Origin: Falsirhodobacter flavus
GTDB lineage: Bacteria > Pseudomonadota > Alphaproteobacteria > Rhodobacterales > Rhodobacteraceae
Length of the DNA: 64,000 nt
NCBI GenBank assembly: GCA_029846755.1
Contig: JARWBI010000008.1
Coordinates: 1-64,000 of the forward strand
Direction of reading: 5' to 3'
The notes below the pieces were generated by a model. The model had not been told where the DNA came from and made no database searches. It worked only from the letters and a program-made list of their open reading frames with translations. The translations under genes and the position numbers were made by a program. Position 1 is the first letter of the stretch. Every line of letters starts with the position of its first letter. This document shows positions 43,141-51,676 of the stretch, piece by piece.

Positions 43141-44599
43141 CGCCAAGTGCGTCGCCGTCCTCGATCTTCAAAGGCGCTTCCAACGCATACACCAGCCCTG
43201 TCTGGTCATAGACAAGGGTTGCCGTCCCGCCCATGTCCGTCGGGGTGATCTGTTCGATGATTGCAGAACCGAACCCGCGCCGTGATGGTTCGACCACTTG
43301 CGGCCCCCCGGACTCGCGCCAATTGAATTGGAAGCGGTCCTGCGCCAAGCCTGTGATCTTCCATACGATCTCAACGGCGCCACCCTCGACGCTCAACGCA
43401 CCGTATTTGAGCGAATTCGTAGCAAGCTCATACAGCGCAAGCGTCAGCGCAGAGACACCTCGCTCATTCAGCATGATCCGGGGACCGTTGATCCGGAATT
43501 TATAGGCGCGGAACGCCTTGAGGGCGGTCTTCACAACCTCGTCCAGCGCCATGCTTGACCAGTTGTCTTGGGTTAGCATTTCTTGAGCCGCCGACATTGC
43601 CTTGATGCGTCCGGCGACCTTACGGCGCGCATCCTCCAAGTCGGTTGCGCCGCGCAGCGAATGGTTGAAGACAGCCTGCGCCGTGGCGAGCGAATTCTTG
43701 ACGCGGTGCATCAGCTCGCGGGCCAGCACCTTGCGATGCCATTCAGCTTCTTTACGTTCGGTGATGTTCTGGGACACGCCGACGATAAGATCATTCTTGC
43801 CATCGACATTCGGGGTGACGTAGCCGCGTATCTCCACCCAGCGACGCTCCCCGGCCGGAGTGATCACCTGATACTCGACCTGAAGGTCTTCTTTTGTGGC
43901 AGCGGTGCGTTCGATGGCCGCAAGTAAGCGCTCTTTGTCCTCGGGCGCGATGATCGTCATCAACTCCGCTGTGCCAAACTTTTCCGTTAGGGTGATGCCA
44001 TAGTTTTCACGGCAAGCCTTGGACACGATCAGATCGTTAGTTGCGACATCCAAGGTCCATGTGCCCATGCTGGCCGCACCTAGAATGAAGCGCAGACGGG
44101 CCTCCGTCAGCGTCAGATCTTGCATACGAGTCGCGATTTGCGTCTCTAGTTCGCTCTGAGCGCGGGAGAGCTCGGTCAAGCGATTGCGATCGGGCGAGAC
44201 GTCGAACTGCGATGCAAAGAAATGGGTAAGCTTGCCATCCTTGCCGAATACCGGCGATACGAGCAGGCGGTTCCAGAAAGACGATCCATCCTTGCGGTAG
44301 TTCAGCAGGTCAATCTCGATGCTTTCGAGATTGGCAATGGCCTGGCGTATCTTCGCCACGTCCTCCCGGTTGGTGCCGCTCCCTTGCAGAAAGCGGCAGT
44401 TCTTACCCAGCAGTTCGTCACGCCCGTAGCCCGTGAGCTTAAGAAATGCGTCGTTGACATAGATGATCGGATTGTCGGGTTGGTGCGGGTCGGTGATGAT
44501 CATCGGCATACGGGTAGCCGCGACCGCCGCCGCATAAGGATTGTTGGTATCCGGCATCGGAAAATGGCCCGAACCTGTATCCCTCGTCGTAGAATCCAA
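43121..44599 (-). CDS. LOV-domain blue-light sensor histidine kinase (HWE family)
   Basis: The 492-residue protein has a LOV domain with the photoactive Cys68 in GKNCRFLQG, preceded by IIYVNDAFLKLTGY. A coiled-coil linker and a second PAS with PAC (AGERRWVEIRGYV) follow, then an HWE kinase with His298 in ELMHRVKNSLATAQAVF and the WK motif in GGAVEIVWKI. Blue light would form the flavin-Cys adduct and change autophosphorylation. The convergent receiver gene is a likely partner. HWE kinases often feed the alphaproteobacterial general stress response, which fits the promoter motifs seen in this window. Confidence 0.93.
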   Translation of the reverse strand: MDSTTRDTGSGHFPMPDTNNPYAAAVAATRMPMIITDPHQPDNPIIYVNDAFLKLTGYGRDELLGKNCRFLQGSGTNREDVAKIRQAIANLESIEIDLLNYRKDGSSFWNRLLVSPVFGKDGKLTHFFASQFDVSPDRNRLTELSRAQSELETQIATRMQDLTLTEARLRFILGAASMGTWTLDVATNDLIVSKACRENYGITLTEKFGTAELMTIIAPEDKERLLAAIERTAATKEDLQVEYQVITPAGERRWVEIRGYVTPNVDGKNDLIVGVSQNITERKEAEWHRKVLARELMHRVKNSLATAQAVFNHSLRGATDLEDARRKVAGRIKAMSAAQEMLTQDNWSSMALDEVVKTALKAFRAYKFRINGPRIMLNERGVSALTLALYELATNSLKYGALSVEGGAVEIVWKITGLAQDRFQFNWRESGGPQVVEPSRRGFGSAIIEQITPTDMGGTATLVYDQTGLVYALEAPLKIEDGDALGATAPDA

Positions 44600-44877
44600 A
44601 GGCAGTCCTCACTTCTCAAAGTTGCAGCCGCGTTTGGGCAAGATGATTTTGAGCCTAAATCGCAGGAAAACCCTGCCGTGGAAAGGTGGACTACTTCGCT
44701 ACGTGTCGGGCGCGGCCTAGGCCGAAGGTCTGCTCTGTCCCAACTCGCGCTACCCGTGGGCGACATTTCAGATTATGCCGCTCGTGTCGCCCATCACCCA
44801 CCCATTTATGCATGGTGCTCAGCCCTGTAGGATAGGCAACTGAAAAACCGCGTAACAGCGTTTGAAAAGGATCGTGC

Positions 44878-45552
44878 ATGCGCCTGCTGTTGGTCGAAGA
44901 CGATCACGAACTTGCCAGTTGGCTGATGCAGAACCTTGTTCAGCGCGGATTCCAGGTCGATTGGGCAGATGATGGTCGCAGTGCCGAACACCGCGTTTTG
45001 AGCGAAGACTTCGATGTCATTCTTCTGGATCTGGGCCTACCGACCATATCGGGTGCGCAAGTGCTTTCCCGCCTGAAGTCAAAGGGGAACGACACGCCCG
45101 TCCTTGTGATGACGGCGCGTGATACGCTGGCGCAGCGGGTCGCCTTGCTGCGCGACGGCGCGGACGACTTCATGGGCAAGCCCCTTGCAATCGAGGAGCT
45201 CGAAGTCCGACTTCAAGCCCTGATCCGGCGCAGTCATGGGCGGGCACGGGGCATCTTCACCTGCGGACCGCTTGTCTATGATCAGGCGAGTCAGAGGTTC
45301 ACGCTGGGCGGTCAAAATCTCTCTTTCTCTCCGCGCGAACACGCTGTGCTGCGCCTGCTGATCCAGAAACAGGGCGACCCTCTGTCCAAGCAGCAGATCC
45401 TTGATCGGCTGGTGTCGATGGAAAGCGATCTGAACCCCGAGGCCGTGGAGGTTATCGTCCATCGCCTGCGCAAGAAGCTGGGTGAAGGCGCGATACAGAT
45501 CGTGACCCTGCGCGGTGTGGGATATCTTCTTGAAGAAGGCGACGCCGCGTGA
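44878..45552 (+). CDS. tctD: OmpR family response regulator, TctD-like
   Basis: The 224-residue protein has a receiver domain (LLLVEDDHELA, Asp51 in ILLDLGLPT, VLVMTARD, Lys in FMGKPLA) and a winged HTH of the trans_reg_C type (SFSPREHAVLRLLIQKQG, VEVIVHRLRKKLG, LRGVGYLLE). It overlaps the kinase gene by 4 bases and heads the Tct transport operon, so it should activate that transport in response to its substrate. Confidence 0.9.
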   Translation: MRLLLVEDDHELASWLMQNLVQRGFQVDWADDGRSAEHRVLSEDFDVILLDLGLPTISGAQVLSRLKSKGNDTPVLVMTARDTLAQRVALLRDGADDFMGKPLAIEELEVRLQALIRRSHGRARGIFTCGPLVYDQASQRFTLGGQNLSFSPREHAVLRLLIQKQGDPLSKQQILDRLVSMESDLNPEAVEVIVHRLRKKLGEGAIQIVTLRGVGYLLEEGDAA

Positions 45553-46964
45553 GGAACCGCCCCCCCGTGGGCCGCGCGTTATGGAAGACGCTTGCGTTGT
45601 GGATGATCCCGACGCTGCTGTTCCTGATGACGGCAGGCCTGATCCTGACCGTGCAAAGCCTGCGCGAAGTCGCCGACAGCGCCTATGACCGATCGCTGGC
45701 GGGCGCGATCCGGGCAATCGACCTGCGCATTTCGACCGAAAGCGGCGGTCTCGGGATCGAACTACCCTATCCATTGTTCGAAAGCTTTCAGGCGACGGCG
45801 GATGGGGAGGTGCTTTTCCGCGTCTCTACCAGCGACGGGCTGGTCCAGATCGGCGATGCACTATTGCCCGAACCACCGAAACTGACGCTGGACGAGGTCA
45901 TCTTTTACGATGCCGCATATTTCGATCGACCCATCCGCGTCGCGGCCTTCATGCGTCCGTTGGAGCTGCCGCTCTACGGAGCGGACGGGGGCCAGAATCT
46001 GATCATCGAGGTGGCCGAGACGACAGGCTCGCGCGAAGGGTTCATGCGCACCGTCCTGCGGCGCACGATGATGCGCGATATCGCGGCAGTCGTCGCTGCG
46101 GCGTTGCTTCTGGCGCTTGGACTTCACGCGGGGTTGAAGCCGCTGCGGGCGCTGCGCGACCGGCTGGACAGGCGCAGTTCCGACGATCTCCGTCAGGTCG
46201 ACCCCGCAGGTCTGCCGCGCGAGGTGCAACCGTTGGTCCAGTCGTTGAACCGGCTGGTTGACCGCCACCGTCTGCAGGGCGAGGCGCAGCGCCGCTTCAT
46301 CGAGGATGCCTCGCACCAGCTCAAGACACCGCTGGCGGTGCTGAGCGCGCAGATCGATCTTGCGTCGCGGTCAGATGATCCGGCGCGGATGCATGAAATC
46401 CTTGGCTCGATGCGTGAGATTACCGCCCGATCCGCCCGCATGACGTCGCAACTTCTTAGCCTTGCGCAGGCGCGCAACGCCGTCCTTTGGGGCGAGGGGG
46501 TTCGCGATCGGGTTAGCCTGCCTATGCTTTTGGACGCGGTGGTCCGCCTGCATATCGGCGCCGCGCGAAAGCGGCGCATCATACTGGAAATAGAAGCGGA
46601 GCCGACCCTTGCCGCTCTGCGCGCACCCGAGGACATGCTGTTCGAGGCGGTCAGCAACCTTGTGGATAACGCCATCGCCGCCAGCCCGCGCGGATCGCGG
46701 ATCGTTTTGTCCGCGCAGCAGTCGGGGTCATCCACGGTAATTGAGGTGCGAGACTTCGGCCCGGGCTTGCCCGCCGATTTGCTTGCTCGCATCGCGTCGG
46801 GGCAGCGATTCATTTCTGGGAAAAGCGCAAAACCCAAAGGCAGTGGCCTTGGCATTGCCATCGTGCAGCAGATCATGAAGTCAATGGGCGGCTCGCTGGT
46901 GCTGGCGAACCGCGGCGGCGGCGGGCTCTCGGCGACCCTGACCATTCCGCAGACTGAAAGCTAA
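45549..46964 (+). CDS. tctE: Sensor histidine kinase, TctE-like
   Basis: The 471-residue protein has one membrane helix (LWMIPTLLFLMTAGLILTV), a periplasmic domain of about 130 residues, a second helix (AAVVAAALLLALGLHAGL), a HAMP-like region, and a HisKA domain with His256 in EDASHQLKTPLAVL. The ATPase part has NLVDNAIAASP and GSGLGIAIVQQI. It would sense a carboxylate outside the membrane and phosphorylate TctD. The gene order tctDE-tctCBA is the standard arrangement. Confidence 0.9.
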   Translation: MRNRPPVGRALWKTLALWMIPTLLFLMTAGLILTVQSLREVADSAYDRSLAGAIRAIDLRISTESGGLGIELPYPLFESFQATADGEVLFRVSTSDGLVQIGDALLPEPPKLTLDEVIFYDAAYFDRPIRVAAFMRPLELPLYGADGGQNLIIEVAETTGSREGFMRTVLRRTMMRDIAAVVAAALLLALGLHAGLKPLRALRDRLDRRSSDDLRQVDPAGLPREVQPLVQSLNRLVDRHRLQGEAQRRFIEDASHQLKTPLAVLSAQIDLASRSDDPARMHEILGSMREITARSARMTSQLLSLAQARNAVLWGEGVRDRVSLPMLLDAVVRLHIGAARKRRIILEIEAEPTLAALRAPEDMLFEAVSNLVDNAIAASPRGSRIVLSAQQSGSSTVIEVRDFGPGLPADLLARIASGQRFISGKSAKPKGSGLGIAIVQQIMKSMGGSLVLANRGGGGLSATLTIPQTES

Positions 46965-47035
46965 CTGAAAGGTTGGCATCGCTACCAAGGGCCGATGGGC
47001 TGGGAGGCCTGACATAATTCCTTGGGAGGGAAATC

Positions 47036-48025
47036 ATGACCCGTAGCAACTTGGGGCGCATCGCTGCGCTTGCCGGCACCGCTGTTCTGCTGTCGGCTAC
47101 GTTCGTATCGGCCCAGCCGGATCGCCCCGAATGCATCGCACCCGCGCAGCCGGGCGGCGGCTTCGACATCACCTGCAAACTGGCACAGGCCGCGCTGACC
47201 GAGGCGGAGGTCCTGCCTTCCCCCCTGCGCGTGTCCTACATGCCCGGCGGGATCGGAGCGGTCGCCTACAGCACTATCGTCGGCCAGCGCCCGGACGAGC
47301 CGGGAACCGTCGTCGCCTTTTCGGCAGGCTCGCTGCTGAACCTCGCGCAGGGCAAGTTCGGCGCGCATGACGCGGATGACGTCCGCTGGGTCGCGTCGAT
47401 CGGAACAGATTACGGCGCGGTCGTCGTGCCTGCGGACAGCGAATGGACATCGCTTTCGCAGATGATGGACGCGATCAAGGCCGATGCAGGCTCGGTCATC
47501 CTTGGGGCTGGCGGCACTATCGGCAGCCAGGACTGGATGAAGGCCGCGCTGACCGCCCGTGCCGCAGGGATCGATCACAAGACCATGCGTTTCGTCGCGT
47601 TCGAGGGCGGCGGGGATTGCGCCACCGCACTTCAGGGTGGCCATGTGCAGGCCTGCATGAACGATGTGGGCGACAGTCAGGCCGCCATCGACGGCGGCGC
47701 GCCCTTGAAGCTGCTGGCGATCTTTGCCCCCGAGCGGCTGCCCGGCAAACTGTCCGAGGTTGCGACCGCCAAGGAGCAGGGCTTCGACATCCAATGGCCC
47801 ATCGTGCGCGGCTTCTACGTCGGTCCCGAAGTCTCGGACGAGGATTACCAGTGGTGGGCGGATGCGTTCCGCACCGCGATGGAAGCGCCCGGCTACGCCG
47901 CGCTGCTGGAATCGCGCAACCTGCTGCCGCTGCCGATGACGGGCGACGAACTGGACGCCTTTGTAAAGAAATCGGTCGAGGATTACCGCACCCTCGCCAC
48001 CGAGTTCGAGCTGGTTCGGAACTGA
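47036..48025 (+). CDS. tctC: Tripartite tricarboxylate transporter substrate-binding protein
   Basis: The 329-residue protein begins with a signal peptide (LAGTAVLLSATFVSAQ) and has the TctC family pattern PGGGFDITCKLAQAAL with MPGGIGAVAY, then GTDYGAVVVPADSEW and the ending with DAFVKKSVEDYRTL. It is periplasmic and delivers the substrate (a di- or tricarboxylate or aromatic acid) to TctAB. It lies 71 bases after tctE; a promoter for the transporter genes may be in that gap. Confidence 0.92.
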   Translation: MTRSNLGRIAALAGTAVLLSATFVSAQPDRPECIAPAQPGGGFDITCKLAQAALTEAEVLPSPLRVSYMPGGIGAVAYSTIVGQRPDEPGTVVAFSAGSLLNLAQGKFGAHDADDVRWVASIGTDYGAVVVPADSEWTSLSQMMDAIKADAGSVILGAGGTIGSQDWMKAALTARAAGIDHKTMRFVAFEGGGDCATALQGGHVQACMNDVGDSQAAIDGGAPLKLLAIFAPERLPGKLSEVATAKEQGFDIQWPIVRGFYVGPEVSDEDYQWWADAFRTAMEAPGYAALLESRNLLPLPMTGDELDAFVKKSVEDYRTLATEFELVRN

Positions 48026-48035
48026 GGGCAGTGCC

Positions 48036-48476
48036 ATGAGCAACAACAGAACCCTCGGGGCCATGGCATTGCTCATGGCCGCCATCCTTGCGATCTTCGG
48101 CTGGGGGCTGGTGGCGCCCTTTGCCTATGAACCTGTCGGGCCGCGCGCCTTTCCGATGATCACCGCGTTGGTCATCGCCATCTGCGGCACGATCCTGCTG
48201 GTGCAGGGCGGCGGCGATGCCGAACCGATCAGCCGCGAGACCCTGACCGGCATCATTCTTCTGTCCATCACCCTGCTGGTCTATGCCTTTCTGTTCCAAC
48301 GGCTTGGCTACGTTCCCTCCACCTTTGCCATGAGCGCGGTCGTCGCGCTGATCTTCGGCGCCAAGCCGCATCAGGCGCTGATCTCGGGCGTTGTGCTTTC
48401 GGTCGGCTCTTACCTGCTGTTCGACCACGGCCTTGATGTGGTTCTGCCCACCGGCATCATGGGGGATCTTCTTTAA
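48036..48476 (+). CDS. tctB: Tripartite tricarboxylate transporter small membrane subunit
   Basis: The 146-residue protein has four predicted helices (LLMAAILAIFGWGLVAPFAY, PMITALVIAICGTILLV, GIILLSITLLVYAFLF and LISGVVLSVGSYLLF), as in TctB. It overlaps tctA by one base. Confidence 0.9.
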   Translation: MSNNRTLGAMALLMAAILAIFGWGLVAPFAYEPVGPRAFPMITALVIAICGTILLVQGGGDAEPISRETLTGIILLSITLLVYAFLFQRLGYVPSTFAMSAVVALIFGAKPHQALISGVVLSVGSYLLFDHGLDVVLPTGIMGDLL

Positions 48477-49996
48477 TGGAAACGCTTGCGTTCCTTCTGA
48501 CCGGCTTTGCCGTCGCCGCGACGCCGACGAACCTGTTGCTGGCCGCGATCGGCGCGGTGGTGGGCACGATGGTCGGCGTCCTTCCGGGCTTGGGTCCGGT
48601 CAATGCCGTGGCCATGCTGGTGCCGGTCGTCTTTGCCCTTGGGCTGCCGCCCGAAAGCTCGATGATCCTGATGGCGGCGATCTATATCGGGTCGGAATAT
48701 GGCGGGCGTATCAGCGCCATCCTGATCAACGTGCCGGGAGAGGCGTCTGCCGTGATGACCGCGCTGGAGGGGTATCCCCTGTCGCGTCAGGGCCTTGCCG
48801 GCGTTGCGCTGTCGCTCTCGGCGGTCACGTCATTCATCGGGTCGATGCTGGCCACCATCGGCATCGTGCTGTTCGCGCCGATCCTGTCGAAATGGGCGCT
48901 GGCCTTCGGGCCGGTGGAATATGTCGCGCTGATGGTCTTTGCCTTCGCCTGTCTGACCGGGCTTCTGGCGGATCAGCCTGTCAAGGCGATGCTGGCGGCG
49001 GGGATCGGCCTTGCGCTGTCCACCATCGGCATCGACGCGAACTCGGGCGTCATGCGCTATACGTTCGACATGCCGAACCTGATCGACGGGCTGGCATTTT
49101 CGACGCTGGTGATTGGTCTGTTCGCCATCTCGGAACTGCTGATCCTGCTGCAAACGCACCATGACGGCGATTCCGTGTCGATGGACAAGGGCGAGCGCAA
49201 GCTGTTCAACATGTCCGAGCTGAAATCCACCTTCCCCGCTGCCCTGCGTGGATCGGTGATCGGGTTCTTCATCGGTCTTTTGCCCGGCGCGGGCGGGACC
49301 GTGGGCTCGGCGCTGGCCTATTCGACCGAGCGCAAGATGGCGGCGCGCAGCCCCGCGACCAACCGCTTCGGCAATGGCGATCTACGCGGGTTGGCTACGG
49401 TCGAGGCTGCGAACAACTCGGCCTCCAACTCCAACTTCATCCCGATGCTGACGCTGGGCATCCCCAGTTCCGGCACGACGGCGATCATGCTTGGGGTGCT
49501 GACGCTCTATAACCTGACGCCGGGGCCGATGCTGTTCACCTCGCAGCCGGAACTGGTCTGGGGTCTGATCGCGTCGCTGTTCATCGGAAACATCATGCTG
49601 CTTGCGATGAACATCCCGATGGTGGGTCTGTTCGCGCGGATGCTGTCGGTGCCCGCGTGGGTGCTGGTGCCGTTCATCGTCGTCGTCTCGGCTGTGGGGG
49701 TCTATTCGGGCAAGTCCGCAAGCTTCGATCTGGTCTTGATGACCGCCATCGGGGTGATCGCCTATTGGCTGCGGCGCATGTCTGTGCCGATGGCGCCGCT
49801 GATCCTCGGGTTCGTGCTGGGCGGGATTCTGGAGACGAACCTGCGCCGCGCCCTGTCGCTTTCCGCTGGCGAGCCGCAGATCCTGTGGTCCAGCACCATC
49901 GCTATTATTCTCTGGGTGGGCGCAGTCGCTATCCTTGTCCTGCCGCGCGTAATGCGTCGCCTGCTTCCCGCCGAAGCCCGGATCGCGGAGGATTGA
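48476..49996 (+). CDS. tctA: Tripartite tricarboxylate transporter large membrane subunit
   Basis: The 506-residue protein has about 11-12 helices and the TctA signatures VGVLPGLGPVNAVAML near the start and LLPGAGGTVGSALAYSTERK with NNSASNSNFIPMLTLGIPSSGTTAIMLG. Length is normal. It forms the translocation channel with TctB. Confidence 0.95.
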   Translation: METLAFLLTGFAVAATPTNLLLAAIGAVVGTMVGVLPGLGPVNAVAMLVPVVFALGLPPESSMILMAAIYIGSEYGGRISAILINVPGEASAVMTALEGYPLSRQGLAGVALSLSAVTSFIGSMLATIGIVLFAPILSKWALAFGPVEYVALMVFAFACLTGLLADQPVKAMLAAGIGLALSTIGIDANSGVMRYTFDMPNLIDGLAFSTLVIGLFAISELLILLQTHHDGDSVSMDKGERKLFNMSELKSTFPAALRGSVIGFFIGLLPGAGGTVGSALAYSTERKMAARSPATNRFGNGDLRGLATVEAANNSASNSNFIPMLTLGIPSSGTTAIMLGVLTLYNLTPGPMLFTSQPELVWGLIASLFIGNIMLLAMNIPMVGLFARMLSVPAWVLVPFIVVVSAVGVYSGKSASFDLVLMTAIGVIAYWLRRMSVPMAPLILGFVLGGILETNLRRALSLSAGEPQILWSSTIAIILWVGAVAILVLPRVMRRLLPAEARIAED

Positions 49997-49997
49997 G

Positions 49998-50891
49998 ATG
50001 ACCCATCTGATCCGCCATGACACTGTGCCCGCCGGTCGCCGCTTTCGCGACAGGCTGGCGGATCCTGCGATCTTCCGGCTGCCCGGTGCGCATAACGGGC
50101 AGGCGGCGCTTCAGGCGCGCGCCGCAGGGTTCGAGGGGCTTTATCTGTCCGGCGCCGCGATGAGCGCGTCGATGGGGCTGCCCGACCTCGGCCTGATCAC
50201 CATCGAGGATGTGTGTTTCTTCATCCGTCAGATCGCGACCTCGGGGCTGCCGGTTCTGGTCGATGCCGACACCGGCTATGGCGAGGCGCTAAATGCGATG
50301 GTCATGGTGCGCCGGTTCGAGGAGGCGGGGGCCGCCGCCATCCATCTCGAGGACCAAATCCTGCCCAAGAAATGCGGTCACCTGTCGGACAAGCGCCTTG
50401 CCTCGCCCACGGAAATGGCGGCCAAGATCGCGGCGGCGGCGCGCGCGCGGCGCGATCTGGTCATCATTGCCCGCACCGATGCGATCGCGAACGAGGGCAT
50501 GGAGGCCGCCATCGCCCGTGCCCGCCTGTATCTCGAAGCTGGAGCCGATGCGATCTTCCCCGAGGCGCTGACCAGCACCGAGATGATGCACACCTTCGCC
50601 GATGCGCTTCCGGGTGTGCCGCTGCTTGCGAACATGACCGAATTCGGACGCACCCCCGCCCTAACGGGGGCGGAACTGCAGGAGATCGGTTTCCGCATGG
50701 TGATCTGGCCGGTTTCCTCGCTGCGCGCTGCGAACCGTGCGCAGGAACGGCTTTACGCGGCAATCCGCGACCATGACACTACCGCGCCGATGCTGCCCGA
50801 AATGCAGACCCGGCAAGAGTTATACGACACGATCGGCTATTTCGACTTCGAAGCGTTGGACGCGTCGATCCATCGCAGCGCGCTTCCCTGA
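49998..50891 (+). CDS. Isocitrate lyase/PEP mutase family protein
   Basis: The 297-residue protein has GAHNGQAALQARAAGFEGLY, VDADTGYGEALN, EDQILPKKCGHLSDKR and ARTDAIANEGMEAAIARARL. The KKCGH loop carries the catalytic Cys of lyases (isocitrate or 2-methylisocitrate), rather than a mutase. It would cleave a 2-alkyl-malate-like or methylisocitrate-like acid. It starts one base after the tctA stop, so its substrate may be the compound brought in by the Tct transporter. Confidence 0.85.
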   Translation: MTHLIRHDTVPAGRRFRDRLADPAIFRLPGAHNGQAALQARAAGFEGLYLSGAAMSASMGLPDLGLITIEDVCFFIRQIATSGLPVLVDADTGYGEALNAMVMVRRFEEAGAAAIHLEDQILPKKCGHLSDKRLASPTEMAAKIAAAARARRDLVIIARTDAIANEGMEAAIARARLYLEAGADAIFPEALTSTEMMHTFADALPGVPLLANMTEFGRTPALTGAELQEIGFRMVIWPVSSLRAANRAQERLYAAIRDHDTTAPMLPEMQTRQELYDTIGYFDFEALDASIHRSALP

Positions 50892-50906
50892 GGCAGGAGC
50901 CTTCCC

Positions 50907-51269
50907 ATGCCACACGTCTCTATCGAATTTTCGCCGAACATCGACAACTGGGCAAATCCGGTCGCGATTGCCAGGGCTGTGCATGATGTCCTGTGCGCCA
51001 GCCCCCATCTTCCCGCAGACGCGGTGAAGACGAGAGTATTTCATCACGACCAGGTCCTGATCGGCAATGACGCAGACCGTGGAAAAGGCTTTATCGCCGT
51101 ATCTATCCGCACGCGTCCGGGCCGCGAGGATCAAGTGCTCGCTGCGATATCCGCCAGCGTCCGGGACGAGATCGTTGCCAGCGTCATTCCGATCCCCGGC
51201 AGGCCGCTTACCATTTCGGTGGACATTCAGATTATGAACCCCGTCACCGTGGCGCACGCTAAACTATAG
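50907..51269 (+). CDS. Tautomerase-superfamily 5-carboxymethyl-2-hydroxymuconate isomerase-like protein
   Basis: The 120-residue protein begins MPHVSIEFSPN, so Pro1 becomes the catalytic N-terminal proline after Met removal, and has HDVLCASPHLP, RVFHHDQVLIG and ISVDIQIMNP. The length and pattern match CHMI of homoprotocatechuate breakdown. It follows the lyase gene by 15 bases in the same operon, which suggests an aromatic or dicarboxylic acid route, but other genes of that route are absent. Confidence 0.75.
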   Translation: MPHVSIEFSPNIDNWANPVAIARAVHDVLCASPHLPADAVKTRVFHHDQVLIGNDADRGKGFIAVSIRTRPGREDQVLAAISASVRDEIVASVIPIPGRPLTISVDIQIMNPVTVAHAKL

Positions 51270-51625
51270 TATTGCCCTCTACCTATTCATCGTCATTGCG
51301 ATCCCTCGACTCCGCGAAATATGAAATCATGGCGAATCCGACCGGTCCATCCGCCTTAATGCCGCGATGCAGCGAATGGCGGGTTTGTCCCACGATCGAC
51401 ACTCGGAGCCCGAAGCCGCCACTCAATCATCGCGCGGCGGATGCAGTCGCGGCATCGCACTCGCCCAAGCTGTCGCTCCCGCGACGTGACTAGGAAACCG
51501 AGACGGGCGAATAACCGAGTTTCGTTGATGTGTGTATGTCGATCGAAAGATCGGTAGATGAAGGACGCGCTAGAGTTCGTGCTCGCTCCCGGTGCAAGGC
51601 AGACTGATTCCACCACCCGCCATCC
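51270..51625. other. Intergenic region with a dispersed repeat
   Basis: No gene was recognised. A repeat copy lies at 51368-51445; the region ends with the malQ promoter candidate. Confidence 0.45.
51368..51445. repeat. Dispersed intergenic repeat, copy
   Basis: It reads ATGCAGCGAATGGCGGG, TTGTCCCACGATCGACACTC and GGAGCCC, closest to the copy at 35488 in its first 50 bases, and then diverges. Confidence 0.6.
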
Positions 51626-51650
51626 GGAACAACGCCGATAAGGTATGGTT
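51626..51650 (+). promoter_or_regulatory. ECF (EcfG-like) promoter candidate for malQ
   Basis: GGAAC (51626-51630) is followed after exactly 16 bases by GGTT (51647-51650), 27 bases before the start codon. It is one base from the recalled general-stress consensus GGAAC-N16-CGTT. Confidence 0.55.
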
Positions 51651-51676
51651 CTCAGCCTTGTTGTCGGGGGGAAGGA

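Noticed and set aside
46982-48085. Long minus-strand frame opposite tctC
   Set aside because: tctC has a signal peptide and family motifs; the antisense product is Arg/Asp-rich shadow sequence.
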